From assembly GCA_037440065.1 (NCBI GenBank), contig JBBIUV010000016.1, positions 310,001-374,000 of the forward strand: a stretch of 64,000 nt of DNA. Direction: 5' to 3'. Under the pieces are notes generated by a model that was not told the DNA's origin, did not search any database, and saw only the letters and a program-made list of their open reading frames with translations. The position numbers were made by a program, and so were the translations under genes. Source of the DNA: UBA1563 sp037440065. GTDB taxonomy: Bacteria; Bacteroidota; Ignavibacteria; Ignavibacteriales; Ignavibacteriaceae. Positions 9,669 through 17,693 of the stretch are shown here, in pieces. The first letter of the stretch is position 1. Each line of letters opens with the position of its first letter.

Positions 9669-11462
9669 ATGTCAGACGAATTAAAAAATAATCATGGGTT
9701 AAAAGGGGGAGAATTTCTTACAAAAGAAACCGATCCTCTTTATGTTTTTACTCCGGAGGATATTTCTGAAGACCAGAAAATGATGGCGGATACCGCCAAA
9801 GATTTTATCGAAAAAGAAATTCTTCCGAAACTGGATGCGATTGACAACCAAGAACCAGGCTTGACTATTAAATTAATGGAACAAGCTGGTGAACTGGGTT
9901 TACTAGGCGCTTCTGTTCCAGAAGAATACGGTGGAATTGGCGGTGACTTTAATACTAACACGGTTCTTGCAATGGAAATGGGAAAGAGCCACTCGTTTGG
10001 AGTTTCATTTGCAGCTCATACCGGAATAGGAACTTTGCCGATTTTATATTACGGTACAAAAGAACAAAAAGATATATATCTTCCGAAATTAGCTTCCGGT
10101 GAAATGAAATCTGCCTACTGTTTAACAGAGCCAACATCAGGTTCCGATGCACTTGCAGCAAAAACTACTGCCGTTCTCTCAGAAGATGGAAAGTATTACA
10201 CTTTGAACGGACAAAAAATGTGGATCACCAATGGCGGCTTTGCTGATATTCTTATTACGTTCGCTCAAGTGGAGGGAGATAAATTCACCTCGTTTATTAT
10301 TCCAACCGACACTCCCGGTTTCACACGCGGCGAAGAAGAACATAAACTTGGTATTAAAGGTTCGTCTACTCGCGCATTGTTTTTAGATAATGTAAAAGTT
10401 CCGGTTGAAAATGTTTTGGGAGAGATCGGTAAAGGGCATTACATTGCGTTTAATGTTTTGAATGTTGGACGTTTCAAACTTGGTGCAATGGTAACCGGCG
10501 GCGCAAAGAAATTTCTTTCCGTTGGGATTAATTATTCAAATGAAAGAAAACAATTCGGGAAATCAATCTCTAGTTTTGGTGCGATTAAATATAAACTTGC
10601 AGAGATGGCTTCACGGATTTTTGTTTCCGAAGCTGCAACTCTTCGAACAAGCGGATTGATAAATGATCTCGAAGAAAAACTCATCTCCGAAGGAACTAGT
10701 TACAGCGATGCGTTAATTAAAGCGGCAGAAGAATATGCAATTGAATCTTCAATTATGAAGGTATTTGGTTCAGAAGTTTTGGATTATGTTGTTGATGAAG
10801 TTGTGCAAGTCCACGGCGGTTATGGTTATTCCGAAGAATATCCAGCTGCGCGTGGATACCGCGATTCACGCATCAACAGAATCTTTGAAGGAACGAATGA
10901 GATCAACCGTTTGCTGGTTGTTGATATGCTTGTGAAGCGCTCGATGAAAGGCAGATTAGATTTACTTGGTCCGGCAATGGCGATTCAAAAAGAACTGATG
11001 TCAATTCCGGAATTTGGCAATGAACCTGAAGGTATTCTTGCAAAAGAATTAAAAGCAGTGCAAAATGCGAAAAAAGCTATCTTGATGATCGCAGGGTCTG
11101 CAGTGCAAAAATTCATGATGAAACTTGCCGAACAACAGGAAATCATCATGTGCATTACAGACATGACGATTGAAGTTTATGCTTGCGAATCATCAATCTT
11201 GCGCACACAAAAACTTGCCAAGTTGAAAGGTGAAGATGCAGTTGCGCTTCATGTTGCAATGACGCAAGTGTACGTGAGTGATGCAATTGAAAGAATCGCA
11301 CTTTACGGAAAACATGCGGTTTCAGCATTCGCCGAAGCAGATGAATTGAAGATGCTTAATCTTGGACTGAAGCGATTTACAAAACTCGATCCAATTAACA
11401 CAACTAAGTTAAGAAGACAAATAGCCGATGCGTTGATTGATGCGAATGAGTATAAACTGTAA
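9669..11462 (+). CDS. fadE: Acyl-CoA dehydrogenase, FadE/VLCAD-like
   Basis: 597 residues, longer than the roughly 380-residue short/medium-chain enzymes and matching the FadE/VLCAD class with an extra C-terminal domain (about residues 440-597). FAD-binding signature AYCLTEPTSGSDA occurs near residue 155 and MWITNGGFADI near 183. Catalytic Glu407 lies in RIFEGTNEINRLL. It introduces the trans-2 double bond into acyl-CoA; electrons normally pass to ETF, whose genes are not in this window. AAGGAAGT upstream of the ATG is a good ribosome site. Fourth gene of the operon. Confidence 0.93.
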   Translation: MSDELKNNHGLKGGEFLTKETDPLYVFTPEDISEDQKMMADTAKDFIEKEILPKLDAIDNQEPGLTIKLMEQAGELGLLGASVPEEYGGIGGDFNTNTVLAMEMGKSHSFGVSFAAHTGIGTLPILYYGTKEQKDIYLPKLASGEMKSAYCLTEPTSGSDALAAKTTAVLSEDGKYYTLNGQKMWITNGGFADILITFAQVEGDKFTSFIIPTDTPGFTRGEEEHKLGIKGSSTRALFLDNVKVPVENVLGEIGKGHYIAFNVLNVGRFKLGAMVTGGAKKFLSVGINYSNERKQFGKSISSFGAIKYKLAEMASRIFVSEAATLRTSGLINDLEEKLISEGTSYSDALIKAAEEYAIESSIMKVFGSEVLDYVVDEVVQVHGGYGYSEEYPAARGYRDSRINRIFEGTNEINRLLVVDMLVKRSMKGRLDLLGPAMAIQKELMSIPEFGNEPEGILAKELKAVQNAKKAILMIAGSAVQKFMMKLAEQQEIIMCITDMTIEVYACESSILRTQKLAKLKGEDAVALHVAMTQVYVSDAIERIALYGKHAVSAFAEADELKMLNLGLKRFTKLDPINTTKLRRQIADALIDANEYKL

Positions 11463-11480
11463 GTAATGGAGTTCTTTGCG

Positions 11481-11526
11481 ACTCTGTGCCTCTGTGGTGA
11501 TTATTTCCTCCATTGAGGCATAGAGT
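11481..11526. repeat. Intergenic inverted repeat (ctctgtgcctctgtgg-type)
   Basis: ACTCTGTGCCTC at 11481-11492 pairs with GAGGCATAGAGT at 11515-11526, with one mismatch and a 22-base loop. The left arm and following CTGTGGTGA resemble an intergenic sequence that I recall from many unrelated bacterial genomes. It interrupts the otherwise tight operon between fadE and the SDR gene and has no T-run, so it is more likely a dispersed repeat or an mRNA hairpin than a terminator. Confidence 0.45.
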
Positions 11527-11589
11527 TACATTTCTAATTATGACTTCATTTAAATTACCTCTATCTTTACCGAAAAAAATTAAAGTAAA

Positions 11590-12477
11590 ATGAACGAACA
11601 GACCTACACAAAGCCAATGCTAAAAGAAGGATCACTTGAAGGGAAAACCATATTAATTACCGGCGGTGGTACGGGACTCGGCAAAGCGATGGGAAAATAT
11701 TTTACTGAACTTGGTGCTGATTTGGTTATCGCGAGTCGTAAACTTGAAAAACTAGAAGAAACCTCTAGAGAACTTTCTGAAAATTCGGGACGAACTGTTT
11801 TTCCGGTTCAATGTGATGTTACCAATTACGCAAGTGTTGAGAAGTTATTAAAAACTTCGGTAGAAAAATTCGGCAAAGTTGATGGAATTGTAAACAATGC
11901 CGCGGGAAATTTCATAAGTCCCACTGAACGATTATCCAACCGTGCATTTGATATAATCGTAAATATTGTTCTTAAGGGAACGTACAATACAACGCTCGCG
12001 TTTGGCAAGTATTGGATCGAACAAAAACAGAAAGCGACGGTATTAAATATTATTACTACATATGCATGGACGGGTTCAGCATATGTTGTCCCTTCGGCTG
12101 TCTCTAAAGCAGGAGTATTGGCATTAACGCGCTCGTTAGCAGTTGAATGGGCAAAATATGGAATTCGTTTTAATGCAATTGCCCCCGGTCCGTTTCCAAC
12201 AAAAGGAGCTTGGGATCGCCTGCTACCTGGAGAGCTTCAAGATAAATTTGATTTCAAAAATAAAGTACCACTAAAAAGAGTTGGCGAACATCAGGAACTT
12301 GCAAATCTTGCCGCTTATTTGATTTCTGATTTTTCTTCTTACATCAATGGAGAAGTTATAACAATTGACGGCGGTGAATGGTTACAAGGTGCTGGTCAAT
12401 TTAATATGCTTGAGGCCTTACCTTCAGAAATGTGGGATGTGATAGAAAAAATGGTGCGTAATGCAAAAGGGAGTTAG
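11590..12477 (+). CDS. SDR oxidoreductase, 2,4-dienoyl-CoA reductase-like
   Basis: 295 residues with the Rossmann motif TGGGTGLG at 24-31 and NNAAG near 102-106. The usual SDR YxxxK is replaced by SxxxK (Ser169/Lys173, with Tyr165 nearby), as in NADPH-dependent 2,4-dienoyl-CoA reductases, and NAIAPGPFPTKGAWDRL matches the loop typical of that group. Such enzymes reduce conjugated dienoyl-CoA so that unsaturated fatty acids can enter beta-oxidation. It follows fadE after 127 bp and probably belongs to the same operon. A different short-chain reductase cannot be excluded without a tree. Confidence 0.8.
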   Translation: MNEQTYTKPMLKEGSLEGKTILITGGGTGLGKAMGKYFTELGADLVIASRKLEKLEETSRELSENSGRTVFPVQCDVTNYASVEKLLKTSVEKFGKVDGIVNNAAGNFISPTERLSNRAFDIIVNIVLKGTYNTTLAFGKYWIEQKQKATVLNIITTYAWTGSAYVVPSAVSKAGVLALTRSLAVEWAKYGIRFNAIAPGPFPTKGAWDRLLPGELQDKFDFKNKVPLKRVGEHQELANLAAYLISDFSSYINGEVITIDGGEWLQGAGQFNMLEALPSEMWDVIEKMVRNAKGS

Positions 12478-12517
12478 ACACATTATATTAAGCAGATAAT
12501 TAAATTCTCCTAAATCA

Positions 12518-13750
12518 TCAAAAGGTATAAAGAATAATCATTCCGGCCGAAAGAATTAGTGAGAGTAAAGTTACAACTGATCCTATTTTAAGAAAAGTAA
12601 AAAAGTTCACAGAAATTCCTTGTTTTTTTGCGATCTCTATTACAATAAGATTTGCCATCGCACCAATGATGGTGAAGTTCCCTGCAAGTGTTGAACTTGA
12701 GGATAAAGCAAGCCAAAGCAAATTATCATGAAGCGGTTTTAACATCGGATTCATTAAAATTACGAATGGAACATTGCTTACAATTTGTGAGAGAACCAAA
12801 CTTAGTCCATGAAGTGAAAGAATTCCGCCAAGTGTGGCGCTCAGATTAAAATTGTTTATCAATGGGTCGAGCAGTTTGTATTTTTCAATTCCACTTACAA
12901 CGATAAACAGACTTGCAAAGAAAAGGAGAAGTACCCAATCAATCTCTTTAATAACTTTCGAAGGTTTGATTTTCCCCAACAATAACACAAGTGATCCGCC
13001 GCTTAACGCAATTACCGGATACGTGACATTAAACTCTTTGCAGAAGAAGAATGCCAGAATAACAAGAATAAAAATTGGAATTGAAAACTTCATTGAAACA
13101 TAATTCCAATCTTCTTTTTCTAAGGTACAAACCAATCGATCACTGTTTACAAACTCATTCTTAAAGAAAAACTTGATTGTGTAATAGATAATAAATAAAC
13201 TCCCTACGGCTATCGGAAACATATAAAGCATGAATTGTCCGAAAGCAAAACCAGATTGAATTCCAATTAAAATATTTTGAGGATTTCCAGTTATTGTTAA
13301 TGCGCTTCCCGAATTGGAAGCCATTATTTCAGCTATCAAGTAGGGAAGAGGTGGTCGTTTCGTTCCTTTGCAAATAGCGATTACAACAGGGGTAAAAAGT
13401 AGTACAACGGCGTCATTAACTAAAAACGCACTTGAAATTCCGGTTACGAAAATGATAAGGAGTAAAAGTTGTTGTGGAGTTTTTGCAAGAGAAATTGTTG
13501 TTTCGGAAATGAGGAGGAAAAATCCATCAATTTCTAATACAGCAATCAACATCATCATTCCAAGCAATAGGGCGATTGTATTAAAATCAATTGCAGCAAT
13601 TGATTCTTCAAAACTAAACACTCCAAACACCACCATCGATACCGCCCCGAAAAACGCAGCACTTGGTCTATCAATATTCAATCCGGGAATTCTGGTAAAA
13701 ATTATTCCGGCATAGGTTATTAAAAAAATGATTAGCGCTAAAGTTGCCAA
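12518..13750 (-). CDS. ArsB/NhaD-superfamily (SLC13-like) permease
   Basis: 410 residues with about 10-11 hydrophobic segments. The duplicated ion-transporter signature is visible: LVNDAVVLLFTP near residue 108 and SNSGSALTITGNPQNILIG near 145-163, with a second half containing SNVPFVILMNP and SSSTLAGNFTIIGAMANLI. These are the two pseudo-symmetric substrate/cation-binding loops of ArsB/NhaD/CitM-type carriers. Substrate (Na+/H+, arsenite, or carboxylate) cannot be assigned. It is convergent with the SDR gene (40 bp) and divergent from the MATE gene (62 bp). Confidence 0.78.
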   Translation of the reverse strand: MATLALIIFLITYAGIIFTRIPGLNIDRPSAAFFGAVSMVVFGVFSFEESIAAIDFNTIALLLGMMMLIAVLEIDGFFLLISETTISLAKTPQQLLLLIIFVTGISSAFLVNDAVVLLFTPVVIAICKGTKRPPLPYLIAEIMASNSGSALTITGNPQNILIGIQSGFAFGQFMLYMFPIAVGSLFIIYYTIKFFFKNEFVNSDRLVCTLEKEDWNYVSMKFSIPIFILVILAFFFCKEFNVTYPVIALSGGSLVLLLGKIKPSKVIKEIDWVLLLFFASLFIVVSGIEKYKLLDPLINNFNLSATLGGILSLHGLSLVLSQIVSNVPFVILMNPMLKPLHDNLLWLALSSSSTLAGNFTIIGAMANLIVIEIAKKQGISVNFFTFLKIGSVVTLLSLILSAGMIILYTF

Positions 13751-13812
13751 AAAATAATCAACTTTCTTTCAAATAAATTTTACAAATTTGTAACTCAATT
13801 ATAAATAAACTT

Positions 13813-15180
13813 ATGACAAATTCAGATATAGCAACTCTTCCCAAAACGAGAAGTTTCCGATCTCATCTTCGTGAAACAGCCTCACTCGCTTTGCCCGTTA
13901 TTGTCGGGCAACTGGGAATCATCATGATGGGTGTTGTTGATAATGTGATGGTGGGACGAATTGGATATAACCCTCTTGCGGCTTCAGCTTTAGCAAACGG
14001 AATATTTTTCTTAATCTTTGTAATCGGGATGGGCGTAACCTATGCGGTTTCACCGCTTGTTTCAAATGCTCTTGGTAAGGGAAATCCGGAATTATGTGGA
14101 AATATTTTGAAACAGTCTTTGGTAGTAAATCTTAGCATAGGAATTTTACTTGGACTGGTAACTTACTTTTCAGCCGAATTATTCCAATTTATGAATCAGA
14201 AGGAAAAAGTTGTTGAATATGCGATTCCATATTTAAGAATTTTGGCTTTTTCAATTCCGATGATGATGGTTTTTCTAACGTATAAACATTTTCTTGAAGG
14301 ACTTTCTATAATGCGTCCTGCGATGGTAATTGTTCTGGTCGCAAATTTGGTGAATGTCTTCGGAAACTATTGTTTAATTTTTGGAAATTTTGGTTTTCCT
14401 AAACTTGAACTGAATGGAGCCGGTTTATCAACACTCTTTTCGCGATTTTTTATGATGGCGATGTTGATTCTGTTTTTAAACAAAAATAACAGAGTGAGAA
14501 AATATCGACCTGACCTTCTTCATTATAAAATTGATTGGAAGGTCGTGAAGGAAATTCTTGCACTTGGATTGCCAAGTGGTGTTCAATACTTTTTTGAAGT
14601 TGGAGCATTCTTTTTTACTGCAATCATGATCGGATGGTTTGGAGCTCAACAATTGGCTGCACATCAAATTGCATTAAACCTCGCGTCAATCACTTACATG
14701 GTTGTGGTGGGAATTTCTGCAGCCTCGGCAATTCGTGTTGCAAAATTTGTGGGAGAAGGAAATCTTTTAGAAACTAAAAAAGCAGGGCAGAGTGCACTTT
14801 TTTTAGCCGCTGGATTTATGAGTTTTTGTGCAGTGCTTTTCTTTCTTACAAACAATTTGTTGCCTGAGCTTTATGTTAAAAATCATGAGGTAAAAGTTAT
14901 TGCCGCTTCACTGATTTTGATCGCAGCATTTTTCCAGATATTCGATGGGATACAATGTGTAGGATTGGGAATTTTAAGAGGTATATCGGATGTGAAATTT
15001 CCAACAGCAGTAACTTTTATTGCATATTGGATTGTTGGGCTTCCAGTAGGAGCCTTACTTGCTTTTTATTTTGCATTGAATGTCCAAGGTATTTGGATCG
15101 GGCTTTCAATTGGTTTGGCCACTTCAGCAACCCTTTTAAGTTCTCGCTTTATTTACCGGACAACTAAGAAAGAATCGTAA
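13813..15180 (+). CDS. MATE family multidrug efflux transporter (NorM-like)
   Basis: 455 residues with 12 predicted membrane helices in two MatE halves. ETASLALPVIVGQLGIIMMGVVDNVMVGRIGYNPLAASALANGIF at the N-terminus is the usual NorM-type first repeat and AAHQIALNLASITYMVVVGISAASAIRV the start of the second. MATE proteins export cationic compounds in exchange for Na+ or H+. Monocistronic as far as can be seen; its promoter must lie within the 62 bp shared with the divergent permease gene. Confidence 0.9.
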   Translation: MTNSDIATLPKTRSFRSHLRETASLALPVIVGQLGIIMMGVVDNVMVGRIGYNPLAASALANGIFFLIFVIGMGVTYAVSPLVSNALGKGNPELCGNILKQSLVVNLSIGILLGLVTYFSAELFQFMNQKEKVVEYAIPYLRILAFSIPMMMVFLTYKHFLEGLSIMRPAMVIVLVANLVNVFGNYCLIFGNFGFPKLELNGAGLSTLFSRFFMMAMLILFLNKNNRVRKYRPDLLHYKIDWKVVKEILALGLPSGVQYFFEVGAFFFTAIMIGWFGAQQLAAHQIALNLASITYMVVVGISAASAIRVAKFVGEGNLLETKKAGQSALFLAAGFMSFCAVLFFLTNNLLPELYVKNHEVKVIAASLILIAAFFQIFDGIQCVGLGILRGISDVKFPTAVTFIAYWIVGLPVGALLAFYFALNVQGIWIGLSIGLATSATLLSSRFIYRTTKKES

Positions 15181-15327
15181 AGAATTAATCAACAGGTCCA
15201 TTTCAACCAATAAATTTGAACCGCTAGTAAAACCTCTTATAAATTTTATTTACCGTAGATACAGTTATTCTGTTTTTCTTCTTTGCTTACTCTATTTTTG
15301 CTGGTGAAACAAATAAAGGTGATTGTG

Positions 15328-15813
15328 ATGACAAAAAGATTATATCGTTCTCGTAAAGAAAAAATGATTGCCGGAGTTGCCGGCGGTTTAGCAGAATACC
15401 TGGATATCGATCCGGTTTTTGTACGAATTGCTTTCGTATGTTTGGTTTTCTTTCATGGTGCCGGAATAATTATCTATTTTGTTAGTGCTTTAATTATTCC
15501 TAAAGAAGAGTTATTTGGGACTATCAAACCTGAAGAAGAAGCAAATAAAGAAATGGACAGGTTGGCGGCAAAAGCTAGAAGAAAGTCGTACAGGGAAAAA
15601 ATTGTTGGTGCCGTTTTAATTATACTTGGTGGGATCTTTTTAGCTGATAATTTGTTGATGGATATTGATTTTGAAAATATCTTTCCGTTGCTGTTGATTG
15701 CAATTGGCTCCTGGATGGTTTTCAACACATTCAAGAAAGAAAAAGAAAATGAGTTGAAGAATGATTCCGCTAATAAAAGTGAAAATGATAATTTGAATGA
15801 GGCACAACAATGA
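15328..15813 (+). CDS. PspC-domain membrane protein
   Basis: 161 residues from the ATG at 15328. I prefer this over an upstream in-frame TTG at 15283 because AAAGGTG lies upstream of the ATG and the family begins right there (KRLYRSRKEKMIAGVAGGLAEYLDIDPVFVR). The PspC domain covers residues 1-60 with one hydrophobic helix; a second hydrophobic stretch (VGAVLIILGGIFLADNLL) precedes a cytosolic charged tail. PspC proteins sense envelope stress. The gene overlaps the next by ATGA, implying translational coupling to the LiaF-like protein. Confidence 0.87.
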   Translation: MTKRLYRSRKEKMIAGVAGGLAEYLDIDPVFVRIAFVCLVFFHGAGIIIYFVSALIIPKEELFGTIKPEEEANKEMDRLAAKARRKSYREKIVGAVLIILGGIFLADNLLMDIDFENIFPLLLIAIGSWMVFNTFKKEKENELKNDSANKSENDNLNEAQQ

Positions 15814-16715
15814 AATCTAAACAACTTTTTTGGGGGATGCTGTTCCTAACACTCGGTGTAGTTTACCTTTTAGTTGAAGTGATGCATGTTAGAATTGCAA
15901 TTGGAAATTTTTATCATTACTGGCCACTTTCTTTAATCCTATTTGGTCTAACTGTGTTGTCAAAAAATAACTATGCTAAACTAACATTTTCCGGGTTAGC
16001 CGGTTTGGTTTTTGCGCTGGTCATTTTCAGTTTCTTTTCCAGTTCATGGTTTCCGTGGGATGAATGCGATTCAGACATCCATAAAATGACAACTACCGAA
16101 CAATTCGTTGAACCATTTGATCGTAAAATAAAAACAGTGAATGCTACTTTTGAATTAGGTGCAGGCCGGATTGAACTTCGTGGAAATGATTCGAATTTAG
16201 TTACGGTTAAATCGGGAGGGATGAAGGATTTATTTTCAGTTGACACCGATAAAAACGATGATAGCTATGACTTTGACGTCAGTATGGAAAATGTTCGGAT
16301 AAATTTAAAAGAAGATCACCATCGGAAATTACAAGTCGGATTTAATAATAATCCAAATTATAATTTCGATTTTAAACTCGGTGCTGCGGATGTTGATTTG
16401 GATTTGAGCTCTCTAAAAATTGAAAATGTTTCCTTATCAACCGGAGCTGCAAGTTGCAGTCTAAAAATTAAAGAGTTTGCATCAGATACAATGAACATAA
16501 AAGTTGAAGCTGGTGCCGCTACGGTTAGATTAGAATTACCGAAAGATGCCGGAGTGCAAATCCGAAAAGAAACTGCTCTTTCAAGCACCCACTTTGATAA
16601 TTTTGAAGAAGTTTCAGAAGATCTTTTCCAAAGCGATAATTTTTCTTCTGCCAAGAAGAAAATATTTCTTGAAATTGAGGGAGGAGTGGCTTCTTTTTAC
16701 GTTTCCAGAAATTAG
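15810..16715 (+). CDS. LiaF-like envelope-stress protein (membrane helices plus toastrack-type domain)
   Basis: 301 residues. The N-terminal third carries about four short hydrophobic helices (residues 7-75), then a beta-rich domain (about 100-300) with repeated patterns such as VNATFELGAGRIELRG, FKLGAADVDLDLSS and VEAGAATVRLELPKDAG, as in LiaF-like/toastrack proteins. In Firmicutes LiaF restrains a two-component system that answers cell-wall damage; here a PspC protein is translationally coupled upstream, and no LiaRS pair is adjacent. Role as an envelope-stress modulator is inference. Confidence 0.72.
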   Translation: MKSKQLFWGMLFLTLGVVYLLVEVMHVRIAIGNFYHYWPLSLILFGLTVLSKNNYAKLTFSGLAGLVFALVIFSFFSSSWFPWDECDSDIHKMTTTEQFVEPFDRKIKTVNATFELGAGRIELRGNDSNLVTVKSGGMKDLFSVDTDKNDDSYDFDVSMENVRINLKEDHHRKLQVGFNNNPNYNFDFKLGAADVDLDLSSLKIENVSLSTGAASCSLKIKEFASDTMNIKVEAGAATVRLELPKDAGVQIRKETALSSTHFDNFEEVSEDLFQSDNFSSAKKKIFLEIEGGVASFYVSRN

Positions 16716-16809
16716 GCTTGGGTTGGCTTAATCACATTAGTGAAAAAAGATTTCAATTTCTGTCTATAAAATTTTTATATTTCTACATCAATTAAAGAAA
16801 CATTTTAAG

Positions 16810-17520
16810 ATGGCAGAAAAAGAGATACTTAATTATAATTATACCTTTCGACTTAAAAACGGATTAGTAAAATCTTTTCATGTTTCGGTGGATAAAACTT
16901 CATTAAGTATTATCTACAAAAATAACGGCGCCTTCCCACAATGGACAAGGTTACAAGATTTTAAATGCTCACATTGTTCGCTCGATCCCAAGACGCATGA
17001 ATACTGTCCGTTAGCAATAAACCTAGTTGATATTATTCAAACTTTTCAAGATTATAATTCTTTTGATGAAGCTGAAATAGTTGTTGAAACCGACAATAGA
17101 AACTATTCAAAAACTACCTCTGTTCAAGCTGGGGTAAGCAGTATGCTTGGTATCCGTATGGTTACATCGGGTTGCCCGATAATGGGAAAATTAAAACCGC
17201 TAATTCCAACTCATTTACCATTTGCTTCTTTGGAAGAAACAGAAATGAGAGTTTTATCTGCTTACTTATTAGCCCAGTATGTCAAATGGAAAAAGGGGGG
17301 AGAACCTGATTGGGAAATGAACAACCTCATCAACATTTATGAAGATATAAGAATATTGAATCATAATGTTTCCAAGAAAATTGCTGATCTCGAGAAAAGG
17401 GATGTCAGCATCAACTCGCTCGTTGTACTAAATAATTTTGCCGACTACGTCTCTTTCACGCTTGATGAAAAGATGCTGGAAGATTTTGAACTTATTTTTA
17501 AAGAGTTCATGCTAAAATAA
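16810..17520 (+). CDS. Conserved hypothetical protein with Cys cluster (DUF6901-like)
   Basis: 236 residues, no signal peptide or membrane helix, so cytoplasmic. Cys53, Cys56, His63 and Cys66 (KCSHCSLDPKTHEYCPLA) could form a metal site, and a further cysteine lies in TSGCPIMGKLKP near residue 121. The remainder is mixed alpha/beta with a helical C-terminus. I tentatively link it to the DUF6901 family from memory; no function is known to me. It sits between the LiaF-like gene and a histidine kinase on the same strand, with 94 and 173 bp gaps, so co-regulation is possible but not shown. Confidence 0.6.
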   Translation: MAEKEILNYNYTFRLKNGLVKSFHVSVDKTSLSIIYKNNGAFPQWTRLQDFKCSHCSLDPKTHEYCPLAINLVDIIQTFQDYNSFDEAEIVVETDNRNYSKTTSVQAGVSSMLGIRMVTSGCPIMGKLKPLIPTHLPFASLEETEMRVLSAYLLAQYVKWKKGGEPDWEMNNLINIYEDIRILNHNVSKKIADLEKRDVSINSLVVLNNFADYVSFTLDEKMLEDFELIFKEFMLK

Positions 17521-17693
17521 TTTTTACTTTTCTTAAATATTTTTTGGCGTTTAGTTAAAGAAATTATTATTTTTCACGTGTGTCAGAGACAATAATTGTC
17601 ATGGACAAGGAAGTAACCATAATCTGACGCTCAACCGTTGATCTGTTTGAAAATAAATAGCTACTTTTTTTCAATTTGTACAACGAGATTAGC

